Source: Anaeramoeba flamelloides (Eukaryota; Metamonada; Anaeramoebidae). Taken from it: 64,000 nt of DNA. Where the stretch lies: the NCBI GenBank assembly GCA_027625915.1, contig JANTQA010000030.1:868001-932000 (forward strand), in the 5' to 3' direction. The stretch's first letter is position 1. Every line of letters starts with the position of its first letter. Under the pieces are notes generated by a model, which saw only the letters and a list, made by a program, of their open reading frames with translations, did not search any database and had not been told where the DNA came from. Made by a program: the position numbers and the translations under genes. This document shows, one piece after another, positions 34,579-48,300 of the stretch.

Positions 34579-36210
34579 CAATTTACGGACTTAAAGGTTA
34601 AAAGAAAATGTATTAAGTCTCATTTTTGTTCTTTTAGTTGGAATTGTTTTTGTTTTTTTATTTATGTTTTTATATTTATTATTGCAACAGAAACCTCCTT
34701 TACCTTGGTTATTCAAATTTATTTACAAGTTTTTATTTGTTTTTTTTTTGTATGGTGTTGCTTTTCTTGAAAAAAGTTATTGTTATTATTTACATTTATT
34801 TTTTTTTGGTCTGGTACTAGTACTTGTTAGAAGTTTGTAAAAAGATCCTTTTTTTCATAATGTTGATATTTGTTGTTCATATTGTTGTAGATACAATTTT
34901 TCAAAATACAAAAAAAAATTATTCAATTTCACATATATTTCTTAAAAAAATGAAAATCATATATTTTCAAAAATTTAAAAAATCAAAAAGAGTTATTAAA
35001 GATCGAGCTTTCAACATACTTAAAAAGATATTCAGTTGAAATTTAATAATCCTCTGAAATTGATCTCAAAATGTATACAAAATACTTTTTTCTTCTCTAC
35101 ACTTGTATAAATAATTATCATCTTTCTTTTTTTTTCAAAATGGAATTTAACAAAAATCTTCTTTTTTAATCAATAAAACTCTAACAAAAATCCTTCTTTA
35201 AAATTATTCAAGATAAAAAAAAACAACCTTTTTAAAAAATACATAATTCTTATTTATCTAAAACTGGATATAAATATTTAACCTTTTCTAAACCATTTTT
35301 CTAGTCAAAGGGGCCCATTTTTAATGAGTGGATTGTACATAAAAAAAAAAAAGGTTACAATCAATATTAGAACAAAAATTTATTTTGAAAAGTTCAAAAT
35401 TGAAAACATTTTTCATCTTTTTTCTCATTTTTGAAACTTTTTTTCATTTTTATTTTTTAAAGTAATTAAGTTGATGTTTTTTTTTTATTGCAAGATACAT
35501 AGTCACTGGGTAAAAACCTTTTATTCTAATAATATATGAACAGTGAAAATGATTGTAAAGAAATCATATTGATTACTATTGGAATTTTATTTCGATCTTC
35601 AATTGAAGATCAAAATGAAAATTGTTTTTTCCTCCATGAGGCTCCTAAGAATTTAGTTTTTGAAATTTTTAAGAAAATCTATAGATTGATTTATTCGTTT
35701 TATTTCAGTTACTACCAACAATTCTTTGATATGTATTATTCTACTTGTTTCGTATTTGTTCTTGAAAGTTCAATGATAAAAAATAATAGAAATTTGAAAA
35801 AAATGTTGGGTCTCCTTTGACAGAAACAACTTTTATAAAAATGTACTTTAGATAATGATGTCTTCTATTATATATTAAAAATTAACTTTGAAAATTTCAC
35901 GTCTTATATGAGAAATATTATTATCTCTTAAACCAGTGACAGAAAAAAATAAAAAAAAATAAATAAAATAATATTATAATTTTATTGATTGTTTTTTTTT
36001 TTAATGTAATATATTTGAAAATGTTTAATTTTTTTTTTTTTTTAGATAGAGTTAATAACAAAAAAGAGAAAAAAAAAAAAAAAAAAATTAAAAATGTTTA
36101 TTCAACAAATTAACTAATTTTACGAGACAATATTTTGAAAATTATTTTTGAAAAATAATTCTGGGAATAATCAAATTTGTGGATATAATAGCTGTTAGTT
36201 ACTAAATAAA
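33214..36210. other. AT-rich intergenic region, no certain gene
   Basis: Contains an (AT)n tract at 33895-33928, a poly-T run of about 29 at 34551-34578, and several frames of 60-94 codons (34522-35039; 35536-35820). The 94-codon frame from an ATG at 35536 has mixed composition but no family pattern, hydrophobic core or intron evidence, so I do not call it a gene. A poly-A tract lies just behind the RasGAP gene, near 36070-36090. Confidence 0.5.
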
Positions 36211-38193
36211 TTAATTTCTGGGTGGATTATTTATTGATTGAATTTTGTGATTGATAATTTTTAAAAGGATAATTCTTTTTTCAAAATCTCTTAAAATATT
36301 TTTCAATCTAATATCATAAGTCATATTTTCCTTTTCAGCGAGCAATTCTTTAATTTCTTTAGTTAATGTTACAAAAATATTATTAATATTCTTATTCTTA
36401 TTATTAAATATTATATTATCATTTTTTAAAATTAAGTAATTTTTAGAGCTTAAAACATTTTTTAATGCATTGTTCGAAATATTTTTCTCTTGGAACAATG
36501 AATTTAAAAAAATTGCTCTAACCGGAAATAATCTTATAATTTCTTTGTTGATGAATTGGATATATTTCTCCTTTCCAAGAAAGGTGATTCCCATTGCTAA
36601 AGTTTGTATTATTTTAGCAAGCACAAATAAATTTTTTTTTGAAATTGTATTTGGTTCAAAATCAATGATTTTATTTTCATAAGGATTTCTAATTAGGGGA
36701 CAAAAAAAATTTTGAAAAATGATTTTTCCTGCGATTTGCAAAATATGATCAGGGTACCTTCGAATAACATTATTTTTAATCATAAAGGTAAACTTGGAAA
36801 AATAATTTGGAAAGTCATTTGTAGAATTCATTATTTTATTTATTAATTGTAAAAAATAATCCTTTAAGGCGTCTAAATTATCTAATATTATTTTTTCATC
36901 TTCCTCCCCCCCTGTTTCTTTTACCACTTGCTTTTTTTTATTGCCATTATTGTATTTGTTGTTGTCATCAATTTCTTCATTTTTTAACTTATTAATTAAT
37001 TTTGAAAAATTTAAATTTTCTTTTTGGCAAATTTCGATAATTATAGGGGATATCAAATCTTTAATGTATTGCTTACCAAAATTCTTAAATAAATTAATTA
37101 CCAAAAAAAACATCAAGTTTTTAGTTCTAAATAAAGACCCACCACCCAAAGTTGTCGAAACGGATATATTAATTGAAATTGAGATGATTAATGAAGTTAT
37201 GCACAAAGAATTTGAAAGATCTAAAAGTTGGATTGATAGATTTTCCATTAGGCTAGGATATTTGTTCTTTAGTTGATCAGTTTCCTTTGTGAAAAAATAA
37301 ATGGAGGCAATTAGAAATTTTTGATCTTTTAAAAGAAAATTTTGATTTAATTGTTTTTTATTTTCTTCAAAACATAATTTCAGAATTGAATTAGATTTCC
37401 AATTATTATTATTATTAATAATTTCTTTTATTTTATTCTTATTATTAGATATTTTTAAAAACTTTAAAAATAAATTTTCAATAAATTCCCCATTCAAAAC
37501 TTTTTTAGTTTCCTTAATAATACTTTTTGAATTCGTTTCAAGATTATTAAGTTTATTATTATTATTTGTGCTAGTGTTAGTATTATCATTATCATTATTA
37601 TTATCACTATTTTGTTGGGGGATCTTTTTTTTCATAGCCAAATTCATTTGTTTAAATAATATTAAATTGAATTGGTGAAGCTCTTGAAATTTAGGAAATG
37701 AATAAAAAAATTTATTAAGATTTTTATTAATTTTTTTTGAAACTTTTTTTATTAAAGCATCGGAATCTAATATATTGATGTTTGAAAATGTTGATGTTGA
37801 TGTTGATGTTTGTATTTTTTTTGGATTATTTGTTATTACTGGTGTTGATTTTGTTGTTTGTAAAGTTTTTTTTTTTTTGTAATTTTTTAATTGTTTATTG
37901 AATTTTTCTAAAAAAAAATTGGAAATATTTGTTGATAATAAATTATAAAATTGGATACTATAACAATTTGTATAAAATAATATTGATAGAAAATTTTTAA
38001 ATTTATTATTTTCATTTAAATCTATTTTTAATTCATCTGACATTAATTTTATTATTTTATTCTGAACAATATCGATAGAATTAAGATTGATTGGGTTATA
38101 ACCTTCTTCAATTATTAAATCAATTTTTGAAAATAATTTACTAACATTTATTTTGTTTTGGCTGTCATCTTCATTATTATTTTTATTTTTATT

Positions 38194-38258
<65 letters not shown>

Positions 38259-39045
38259 CGTTGTTATTATTGTTATTGTTGTTGTTGTTATTATTATTGC
38301 TATTATTATTGCTATTGGTATTGTTGTTGTTTAAAATTAAATTTTTTTAATATATATTTATATAATTGAGATTGAAAAAATAATATTGCTCTTTTCCAAG
38401 GATTTTCCCTTTTTTCATGATCCAATAATAAAGAAAGATTGATTAACAACTTTTTTTTATTTAAATTTGAAATATTTTTTAATTTTAAATATTTTTTAAT
38501 TGTTTGTAGAATTATTGAATCAAAAATCTGATAATTGTTTAATAAATCCCATGAATTAGCAATAAAAGTTAAAATATTTTTTGTTTCATATTTTGTCAAT
38601 TCATTTTTAAACAAAATATTAATTAAAGATTTAAATGGTTCAAATTTTGATTTCAAATAATTGATTAATTTTGTTGAATTATATAATCTAGTTTCTAAAT
38701 TTAAAACCGTTTGTTTTTTTTTATTTAATTTGTCCCTTAATTGCTCAATTATTTCTTTTTTATTATATTTTTTTGATCTAGAATTTTTATTATTGTAAAT
38801 GGTTTTATTCCCGCCACTTTTGTTTATATCATTATTGTTATTATTATTATTATTGATTAAATAATTATCTACAAATAAATTCTCATAATTTAAATATGTT
38901 TTTTCATTATTATTATTTAATACAGATTCTCCAATCTCTCGATTTTCGAGATATTTAGTATTATTTTCATTAAATCGATTATTTACATTAAATATTTTAT
39001 TTTTATTTTCATTATTATTACTATTACTACTACCACTACTACCAC

Positions 39046-39083
<38 letters not shown>

Positions 39084-40802
39084 GATCTTAATTTTTTTTG
39101 ATTGAATTTTTCAAATTGTTTAATTGTTTCTAAAGGTTCCATTGTTTCCATATGTTCCTCTGTTTCGTCTGGATCTAAAAACAATAAAGAATTATCTGTA
39201 ATGATTGAATCAATATCATTAAAAAATTTTAAAGATTGCCTACTTTCTTGTAATAGTTGATCAATATCAATGCTATCATTTCTTTTTTTGTTTTTATTTA
39301 TCGTTATATTTGATTGTATATTCATATTTTGATTTGGTTTTACGTTCATCTTTTCGTTATTGCTTGACTTTGGATATATGTCTAAATTTGGCCTGATATT
39401 TTCATTGATAACAAAAGTATTCATTTCATTATGGTTCAGTTTTGGAAGAGAATAATTTTGTGGATTTGATTTCGTTTTTAAAGGAGAGATATCTTCAAAT
39501 TCATCGTTAAGTGAAGTCGAAATTCCTGAAAATTGTTTGTTTATTTCTTGATTATCGAATTCAGATAAATATCTATTGGGCTGATAAGTTTGGGATAAAA
39601 TTTTTTCATTCGAAAAGTTTGTTTGCATTTTATTGTTCTTATTGTAATTATTTCTTTGTAAATATTTACTTTTTTTGATAGTTGATAAATTTTGTAAATT
39701 TCTCTTCGAATTATTTTGAACATCAATAAAAAAGTCTTCAGAATTTGGTATTTCCAAATCTAAATTTTGATTCAAATTCTGATTACTACCAATTGTTTTG
39801 TTGTTGTAATTGTGATTCTTATTATAACTATCATCAAAGCTTTCATTAGGTAAAATCCAATTTTCATCAAAATTGGTATAATTATTTAATTTTTTAGAAT
39901 TCATAGCTTGATGAGAATATTTCTTTTGTTCATTGTTGGTTTTATGAGTGTGTTCACTTTGATCGTTATGCTTGTTAATTCGAACTTTCTCAAAATTATA
40001 ATTGTTTGGTTTATACCTTTGAAATTGGTTTTGGTTGCTTTTTAATTCTTGGCTTAATTCGCTATTATACTTTGTAGTGGAATACTTTTGAAAATTGCTT
40101 TTCTTATTTCGTTCATTTTTCAAATTATTGAATCCATGAGTTTGGGGTTGCTCTTTGTTCTTCCTAATGTTTGAAAGTTGATTAAACTTGTTTTGTTTTT
40201 TTTCTCTTTTTTTCCTTATTTCGCTTAGCGTTTTTTCAGTCTTGGATAACAATTCACCAATCTCACTGGAGCGAGTAGGTCTTTTCAAAAGATTGAGATT
40301 GGTTTGGTTCTTTTTTACTTTTCTTCGATCAACAGTTCGGTTTCTTTGAGTGCTTCTGTTGCTGTTTGTTGTTGTTGAAAAATTATCATTCAAGATCGAG
40401 CTGTTCAAATATTGGTTTCGATAATTATTATTAGAAGTCTTCATGGCCGTGGTGGTAGGAATAATACGAGGTTGGTCGGATTTTGATCGAGCAAAATTTG
40501 ATAGAGTGTTATTTTGTGATAGTTTTCTTGAATTTCGTGTAAGATATTTTTGTTGTAGTTTCTCTCGTTTTTCTTTTTTTTTTTCTTCTTCATCATCATA
40601 TAAATTCGATAAGTTTCTGTTGTATAGGGATCTATTTGGTTTATATTGTGACTTTGAATAAATTTTATCATATTCCTATTGGAAAAGAAAAAGAAAATAA
40701 AAGTCATAAAAAAAAAATTAAAGAGTTTTTTCATCAAAAAATTTTTGGATTTTGGAATCATTTCAAAAGAAAGGAAATTAAAAATTTTCATACGTTGCTC
40801 AT
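36211..40802 (-). CDS. RasGAP-domain protein, Asn-rich
   Basis: Exon 1 is 40802-40794 (ATG AGC AAC). The 118-base intron begins GTATGA and ends TTTTCCAATAG. Exon 2 starts at 40675 and is open to 38312. The RasGAP part is read in the next frame from 38346 or below to 36211, TAA stop. Part one (about 790 residues) is Asn/Lys/Gln-rich with a coiled coil near its end. Part two begins with poly-Asn, then holds the GAP domain: LGGGSLFRTKNLMFFLV (arginine finger near base 37122), IRRYPDHILQIAGKIIFQNF, PYENKIIDFEPN and LFVLAKIIQTLAMGITFLGK, the classic order of RasGAPs. It would switch off a Ras-type GTPase at membranes. Whether the two parts form one protein (about 1,490 residues) depends on the frame change at 38315-38348; otherwise part two alone, from ATG 38043, is a 610-residue RasGAP. 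Confidence 0.72.
38165..38300 (-). repeat. AAC/AAT trinucleotide run (poly-Asn coding)
   Basis: A long AAC repeat with some AAT, read on the minus strand as poly-Asn inside the RasGAP gene. It is prone to length change. A second AAT-rich run lies at about 39045-39080. Confidence 0.85.
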
Positions 40803-41663
40803 TTTGTGTTCTTAAATTTCTCTTATTTTGATGTACCTGATAAATTGAGAAATTAAAAAACAATTTTAAGTTTTCAAAGAATAAAAAAAATGAAAAGTAT
40901 TTCCAATGTGATTTGGCTTGAATTGTATTTCTTGGTTTTTGTGTTGTTGCTTTTTTTTATTTTAATGACTCCTTACTCTCTTATTAGCCAAACGTTTTCA
41001 TCAGGTGTTTTGTTATTTAATTTGTTTTTAAAAATAAATAATAATTGGGTATCATTTAAGGTTTTGTGTACTTTTTAAAAATATAGAATTGAATTTCACT
41101 GTTTGGTGGGATTTTTCATTCTGTAAAATCTTTTGATTTCTTATTTAAGGAATTAAGTACTTTTTTACCAAATTTTGAAAAATTTTAATTGTGAGAGAAC
41201 TTTTCTGAAAAAGATTTTTTTGAGTGTCATGGGATATTGAAACGAAGAAACCAAAATATCATTCACTACTCTATTTGTGAAAAGAAAACGAACTCAAAAG
41301 TAATTCAAGGTTAAATCTTGAATTTTTCGATTTTTTAAAACAATTTTTTTTATGGTAAATTTTTGAGTTTTATTAAATTATTTTTTAGATAAATATATGT
41401 GTTTATAGTGGTTATTTGAAATTAATCATAGTATAAACAAATAAAAAGAATAGACCCGAGGCAGGTGCGGATTTTAAAAAAATCCTTTCTTCGAGAAGAC
41501 CAAACAGATATGATCACCTTCCCAGATAAATTTGTAAAAATCAAGAAGGATAATAAAAAATTTAACAAAAACCTATTTTCGAAGATTTGTTTTAGTTATA
41601 TTCTTGATTTGGATGAATAACAACAGTTTATTATCTTGAATTTTTGGTACAATTACTATTAAT
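40803..41663. promoter_or_regulatory. Upstream region of the RasGAP gene
   Basis: Presumed promoter and leader of the minus-strand gene. On the minus strand, TTTCTCAATTTATCAG|GTACAT just before the start could be a 3' splice site of a leader intron. A 62-codon hydrophobic frame at 40890-41078 (+) shows no family pattern. Confidence 0.35.
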
Positions 41664-42090
41664 CGTTGTGGAAAAAAAGTGAAACTCGTTAAAAAGTTCA
41701 ACACAGCTTTTAATTGGGAACATTACTGAAAATTAAAAGTAAGATCAATTAAAAAAAGAATAAATAAATAAAGACAAAAGATAGTATTCAGCACAATAAC
41801 ATTTTTTTTGAATACTATCTTTTGGTATGGGTTTTTCTTTGATTGATCAATTATAAAAAATATGTTCAAAAAATTGACTATTTTTGAGATCTCCAAAACC
41901 ACAATAACAATTTCGATAAAGCAAGTAGATTTAAATTGTATTTGTTGGATTGATTGAAAATGATATAATGGGTTATTATTTGAAGTTAATTGGTTTCTTC
42001 TTTTTATTGGTTTTACTTTTCATTTTCAGTAATGTTCCCAATTAAAAACCATGTTTCACTTTTTTTCCAGTTTCACTTTTTTTCCGCCAT
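41664..42090 (-). mobile_element. MITE family B, copy 2 (inverted)
   Basis: Same ends (CGTTGTGGAAAAAAAGTG; TTTTTAATTGGGAACATTAC) and the same core as 14841-15239 but in the opposite direction, including the AAAAGATAGTATTC hairpin and the TTTTTGAGATCTCCAAAACC block. The right end carries a duplicated TTTCACTTTTTTTCC, and the left end has a 17-base insertion near 41690. Non-coding. Confidence 0.8.
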
Positions 42091-44207
42091 GGTAATATCA
42101 TTTAACAAAATATTATCTTAAGAATTTACTTTTAAATATTATTTTTTTCAAATGTTTTTATCAAACTAATCCAAAACAAAGGATATTGTTTCAGAGGTTA
42201 TATAGAAATGGTTGAACTCTATAAATCAAAAATAAAGTTACAAAAGATGGAATCGAATTTAATTAAAAAATTCAATAAAAAATGAAACCAGAATTTAGAA
42301 TTATTATGAGTTTCCAATTTAATCAAAAATAAAAAAATTATCAAATCAAACAACTCCATCATATAATTCGTTATTTTCTACGGATTTAAAAAATATCCTA
42401 TTTTTTGAAACAAATCATTAGAATTTGATGACTTGTTTAACAAAATAGAATTTTAAATTCGTTTGGTCTATTCAAGATAAATACTATTTTGTTTCTGAAA
42501 AATTTTCCCAATAAAAGTATTACCAGTAAAGAATTTAAAATAAAACGGTATAAAGAAGCAATTTAATCAAAATTTAAACATAAGGTCAATAAATTAATGA
42601 TTTTTTCAAATGATTTATTGATCATATTTTTTCATTTTTTTGATTTTTTTGATTGTTATTTGTAGTTGGCATATAAATATTTTATACTAGGGTATATCGA
42701 ACTCTCATAATTCTTTAAAATATCAATGTATTTGGTTAAAGAAAGAATTTTATTTATCCAATTTATCATAAAAAGTGACATTCAAAATTTGTAAAATGTA
42801 CTTACCTCCCTTTAGGAAATAATTTGAAAGTTTGAAAAAAAAACAACTTAAATAAAAAGTTTATAAATTAAATCTTTTTCAGTCAAATTAGTCCAGTTTC
42901 ATTGAAGAAATATCACTTATTCTATGAGTTTAATCCCGAGGCTTTCTTAAAGGGTCAAGCTTGAAAATTTAATTACCATTATACTTCCTATGATTAAAGA
43001 AATCATTATATTCATTAAAAAGTGCATGGTCACATCAGATAGTCTTTCCGTCCATCAACCCAATACTTCAAACCCACTTAGAATGTTTTAACAAAAATAG
43101 TTAATATTATGGTTAAAAGTTAAAAAATTAATTAATTTATAAAAAGTTAACATTTTTAAAAAAATTCTTTTACTAATATTTTGATTTTTTATCAATTTAT
43201 TTTTCTCTCTAATGGCAAGTGAACAATTGAATTGATCTTTTTTTAATTTTTTATTTTTTTTGAATAAAAATAAAAAAAAAATTAAACGATAGTAAACGAA
43301 GGGTGAAAAAAAATGGAATCAGAAAAATCGGAGATTATTTTATAATTCGATTTTTGATTGAATTATTTTTTATATATTTTAGATTATCTTTAAAGTGGTA
43401 TTATCGCTAATTCAAAACTATATAATAATTTTAGTAGATTTAGGTTTTTATAAATCCGAGAACTCTATTTAAACAATCCCCATCCCAGTAAAATTAATAT
43501 TCCACTTTAAAAAAATGTAATTTAACATTTAAACCAATAAGTTTTTTTGATTCAAAAACAATTTTAACAAATTTAAAAATAGAAATTGAATTAAAAATTT
43601 TCATATATTTTTTGAATTTCTCAGTATTTAATCATATTTTCTTACAACACTTGTATATTTATTTTATTTTGGCCACTTGATAAAAAAAAGTGATGTGATC
43701 TGTACATGTTTTTTTCTGATGGGGTAGGTATATTACATTTTTAACTGTTATCTAGAAAAAGCTGTAAATATCTTTCAATTCAATTTATTTTTTTATTAAT
43801 AAATTACTCATTACTCTGATCCAACCCCATTTGCATAAGAAATTATATTTTTTTTCTAATCGATAGATCAACTTTTGATAAGACAACATTGTAACCCAAA
43901 ATAAATTTTTCTGTTTCAAAGTCTTAAAACCATAAGTTATTATATTTTTAATTAAAATTATTTTTCCTTTTTTCTTTTTTTTTTTGAATTTTTTTTTTTT
44001 TTTAACCTTTTTTATCTTTATTTTTTTCAATAGGAAAATGAAGGTAATTGATTCCTTGAAATATTAACTTAAGGCAACTTAAATCCCTTAAATAAAAAAA
44101 ATGAAAACACCAATCAATGAATTCTAGTAAGGACTTTTCACTAAAAAAAATATTTTAATTTTTTAGGAAGGTACAGTGGTGTAAATAACCTTTATGACAA
44201 CCTTTAA
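42091..44207. other. AT-rich intergenic region, no gene seen
   Basis: About 2.1 kb with only short frames; an 81-codon Lys-rich frame at 43785-44030 (-) reflects A/T runs. Nothing else recognised. Confidence 0.55.
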
Positions 44208-44622
44208 CCCATTACTAAAATTTAACTGGTGTTTTTTTTTTTTTTCAAACTTGAGTATTTGTAGACCAGAAATCACTTATAAATTCTTGGTTCAGATTTA
44301 AAATTGACTTTAGAGGTTATATCTTTGATTAATCGAAATGGCTCAATAATATTAAATGCTTTTGTTTCATAAATTTCGTCATATTTACAAAATTTCTGAG
44401 ATAAAATGCTTTTTTTAATAAAAATTCCAAAAAATGAAATTACTGTTCATTTTTTTGTCAAAAAATAACATTTTAATCTTTCAATATCTTCATAATTCTT
44501 TTTTAAAATTTATTAAAAGAACCCTATTTCTTGTTTATATACTGTTTCCACCCTATTGATTTGTTTCTTTTCTTTCTATTGTCAGCCAATATTTTTTGCA
44601 TGAGTTAAATTTTAGTAATGGG
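44208..44622 (-). mobile_element. piggyBac-like MITE, copy 2, intact TTAA flanks
   Basis: 415 bases with perfect terminal inverted repeats CCCATTACTAAAATTTAACT, flanked on both sides by TTAA (44204-44207 and 44623-44626). CCC/GGG ends plus TTAA duplication are the hallmark of piggyBac-family transposition. The interior matches the inverse of 30570-31003, including ACCTCTAAAGTCAATTTTAA and AATCTGAACCAAGAATTT blocks. No transposase frame, so it needed an enzyme supplied elsewhere. Confidence 0.85.
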
Positions 44623-45300
44623 TTAAAATAAAAAACACGGGTTGTTTATAACACTGTAGAATATCCCATTTCAAATCACAATAAAAAACTTCAACTGCGT
44701 TGATTGTCTAGATTGGTTGAAAATAAACATTAATACATAAAAATTAAAAATGTAAAACAATTTTTTGGGATAGTAACCCAATTTTAAAAAAAGTTCGAAA
44801 GATCACAAAATTTTATTTTTTACTTTCAAAAAAAAAAATTATTAAAAAAAAAAAATTTTTTTAAGGTGGAAAAATGAAAAAAATAGGTTTACTAAAAATC
44901 CTTTTGTTTGAGTTCCTGAATTGATTAAATTTCTTTTTAAAATCGATTTTACATTCCAATACATTAATTTTATTTTTACTTTTTGATAAAAATGTCATTA
45001 TGTAATACATATTTGATTGACAAGTGTTGAATAAATCTTCTATTCATTAAAGAATTTTTTTTAAAATATTCATTTCCAAGAAGCAAAAAATTTTTAAATG
45101 AGGTTCTCACTGAGTAAAATAAAAATAATAAAACTAATATAACGCTTTAAATATTATAAACCACAATAGATAAAAGTTTATTGAGTTTTAACTTGGAAAT
45201 TAAAAAGAAAAAAAAAATAAATTCATTAATATTTATTCATTATTTAAAAAAAAAAGTTTAAGAAATGCAATACTAGGAAATTTCATTCCTTGAATCAGAA
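44623..45300. other. 3' flank of the giant receptor gene
   Basis: AT-rich spacer without frames or repeats of note. It contains the presumed 3' end of the minus-strand gene. Confidence 0.5.
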
Positions 45301-48300
45301 TTAATCATTATCAGATGAAGTGTCTTTTAAAGAACTTGTAGAAGAAGAAGAATTGGTATTTGAACTTGAATCGGAATTAGAATTAGAATTAGAATTATGG
45401 CTTGTACTGGAATTGGAACCCGAATTAGAATTGGAACTTGAATCGGAATTCGAATTGGAATTAGAATTATGACTCGAATCTGAATTGGAACTTGAATCTG
45501 AATTGAGGCTGGGATTGGAAGCAGAATTGTAACCCGATTTTGAATTAGTTTCATTGCTCAAGCTATTTTTATTTGTAAACTTATTTTTCAATTTTTTAAG
45601 ATTTGTTTTGATGTTCAAGCTTTTAGATCTGGAATGTTTTCTCGTACCTTTTTTCTTATACCTATTCAGTGAGAAAAATAAATTGATCATAAAATCCTTT
45701 TGGGAATGGCTTGCATAATGCTGATAATATTGCACTATATTAATTATTATATCCTGTTTCCAATGCTTAATCAATGAACCTTTCAAATTTAAATATTTCA
45801 ATAATAGTTCAGATTTTTTGACATCGTCGTTTGACAAAATTTTTTCCAAATAAATCAAAATTTTCTTTGCGGATTTATTTTCGGTTTCGTTTAACTGCAC
45901 AACAAAGTCCAACATTTTGTGAAACTGAGGGTTCGATTTACAAAATTTCATGATGGCCTTGCCTGATCTGACATCCTTGAGGTATTTGGATTCATCTTGT
46001 TCTTTGCCCTTAATGACGCGATATTTGTATCTGACTTCGCAAATGATCATAAAGCCAAGGCACAGTATTGATCCCCAAATAATCGAGACAACGATTATTG
46101 AAAAGGATGTGACCTTGTCTTTGTCGGTCGTCAATTCGCCCGAGAGGAAGATCCAGCCTGAAAAAAGCACCAGATCAGAAACCCCGAGGAGGATAAATTC
46201 GAGCATGTTGTGCCTTGTTTCCAAATAAGGCGCGTATTTCAATTGTAGCAAAATGGCAACGAAGATCACCAGTATACAGAGCGAAACTTGTATAAATTGC
46301 CTTTTGCCGAGCATCAGCTGAAGCGCCACGATTGCGAGCTTTCGAAGCATGATCACAATTTCCCAGTAATAGAAGTTTTTGGAGTATCTTGCGGACAGCA
46401 GGCCAAACTTCTGGTCAAACTCTTCCTCTGTTAGTCGTGTGGAGTAGTGTCTTAGAACGAGCCCCATGATTATGGGTATGCCAAACACGTACCCGATCAG
46501 GGCGACAAGCGCGACGGGGAACAGCTTCATCCATTCGCCCTCGAAGCAGAACCATTCTGGCTTCGCGTCCATCGACCATGACCCATTGTCGTTGTGGGTG
46601 CAATCGAAATATTCGAGGACCTTGAGGGAGACGATCAAGTATATCATTGTTAAAAATGTCGAATAGGCATTAATTAAATTATTTTTGAGCGTTTTGCGAT
46701 AATAGGAATCATTTTGCTTCAGTATTGTTGAGAACAAATAGTATTTCATTTTCAAAAGCATCCTTTTGATCAAAGCGATCCTTTTCCAATTTTTCCTGTG
46801 TGTGGGGTTTGCCTTGATGTTCGGGAAATGTGAATGCAGGCAGGGGTTAATTTTTTCAGAAAAGTAGGAATGGACGTATATGAAGATGTAAAAGGAAAAG
46901 AAGACCAAGAAGAAAAAAAGCGGCGAGGCGACGATGATGAGCCACTTTTGCTCCCAGGTGACCTGGAACGAGCATTCTGCCGCCAAGAGATCGATATTAA
47001 AGTTAACTGCGGAAATGGACTCAAAGGATGTCCTGACGATGGTGGGCCAATTTAAGTCCAATTGGTTCATGATTGCCAGGATTTGCAAGAAGCTAAATGC
47101 GATGATGAAGGAGCCAAAATAGGATCGCGCCCTCTTGGCCAAGATGAACATGATAAAGCAAAAGACTAAAACCACGGGGATTGCGATCAGGAAGCGCCAG
47201 AGGATCCCGCCCTCGGGGCACTTCTTGCAAACGTTTTCCGAAATGAAATAGCCCTGCGCGCATTCGTTACACGCGTATCCCTGATAGCCCAGGTCTTGAT
47301 TGCAGATCCCGATTTTGCCCCCGGGGCACGCAACCTTGGTTTTGCATTCGATGAATTCGTTTAATTCGTTCTTGTAGTAGCCGCTCACCGCATGAGGATC
47401 TGTGATCCCGCTCTTTGTGCAATTGGCGCCCTCGCCACAATAATGGCAACTATCGCCATACTCGCCGTAGAATCCGATTTCGCAGATGCAATCTGTTTGC
47501 TTTTTGGATCCTGCCCGTAGCGTAAGCCCGTTTTGCGCACATGACTTGCATTGGGAATTGCCTGTTGTGTCTTGGTATGTGTCGTATGGGCACGGTACGC
47601 ATTTTTCTATCCCCCGTTGATTTTGGTATGCCCCCTTTGCGCATGATTTGCAATTCGACTGCCCCAAATTGTCATTGTATGTACCTTCACTGCAGAGCTC
47701 GCAAAGGGACGAGCCAAGCTTGTTGGAATATTGGCCCAGGCCGCAAAGGATGCACTGTGTATAGCCCTCGGAATAATCGCCGATAGCGCTACCAGTGTAT
47801 GTGCCTAATTCGCATTTGTTGCATTTGGCTGCGCCCTTTTGATCGGAATATTCCCCGTTTTCACATTTTTCGCAACGTTTGGCCCCGTCAGATGCGGCGT
47901 ATTGGCCTGCACTGCATGGGGTACAGCTAGTTTGGCCTTCTTCTGAATATGATCCCTTCGAGCAAAGTTCGCATTGGGATTTGCCCTCCGTGTCTGAATA
48001 GCTACCAGCCCCGCAAGGGAGGCAGCGATCCTCTCCCGTCTCGGGTTGATAAAATCCTGCTTTACATGGCAGACATTCATCTGCGCCTTCTGTTGCTGAA
48101 TAGCTGCCCTCCGGGCATACTAAACATTGATTTTGGTTATATAGACTATTGTAATGTCCTTCCTTGCAGTAATCGCATTCCGAGACAAGATCGTCGCCAC
48201 TTGTACCCGGGGGGCATCCCTTAAATGTAAAGTCAAGAACGTTTTTCTCAATTTTTCGTAAAAAGAATTGGTTATCCTCGACATCCATGCTGATGGATTC

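Noticed and set aside
35536-35820. 94-codon frame with ATG
   Set aside because: Mixed composition makes it the best of the small frames, but there is no family pattern, splice evidence or neighbour support.
38153-38350. Poly-leucine frame on the plus strand
   Set aside because: Antisense reading of the AAC repeat that codes poly-Asn in the RasGAP gene.
38300-38450. A conventional intron joining the two RasGAP frames
   Set aside because: The only phase-compatible donor (GTTGTTAATC) is poor and would remove LLDHEKRENPWKRA, which looks coding; a +1 change at the A7 run explains the data with less loss, though this is not settled.
47805-48080. Cys/Ala-rich frames overlapping the giant receptor
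   Set aside because: Alternative-frame shadows of the GCC2/GCC3 repeats, produced by their periodic, less AT-rich codons.
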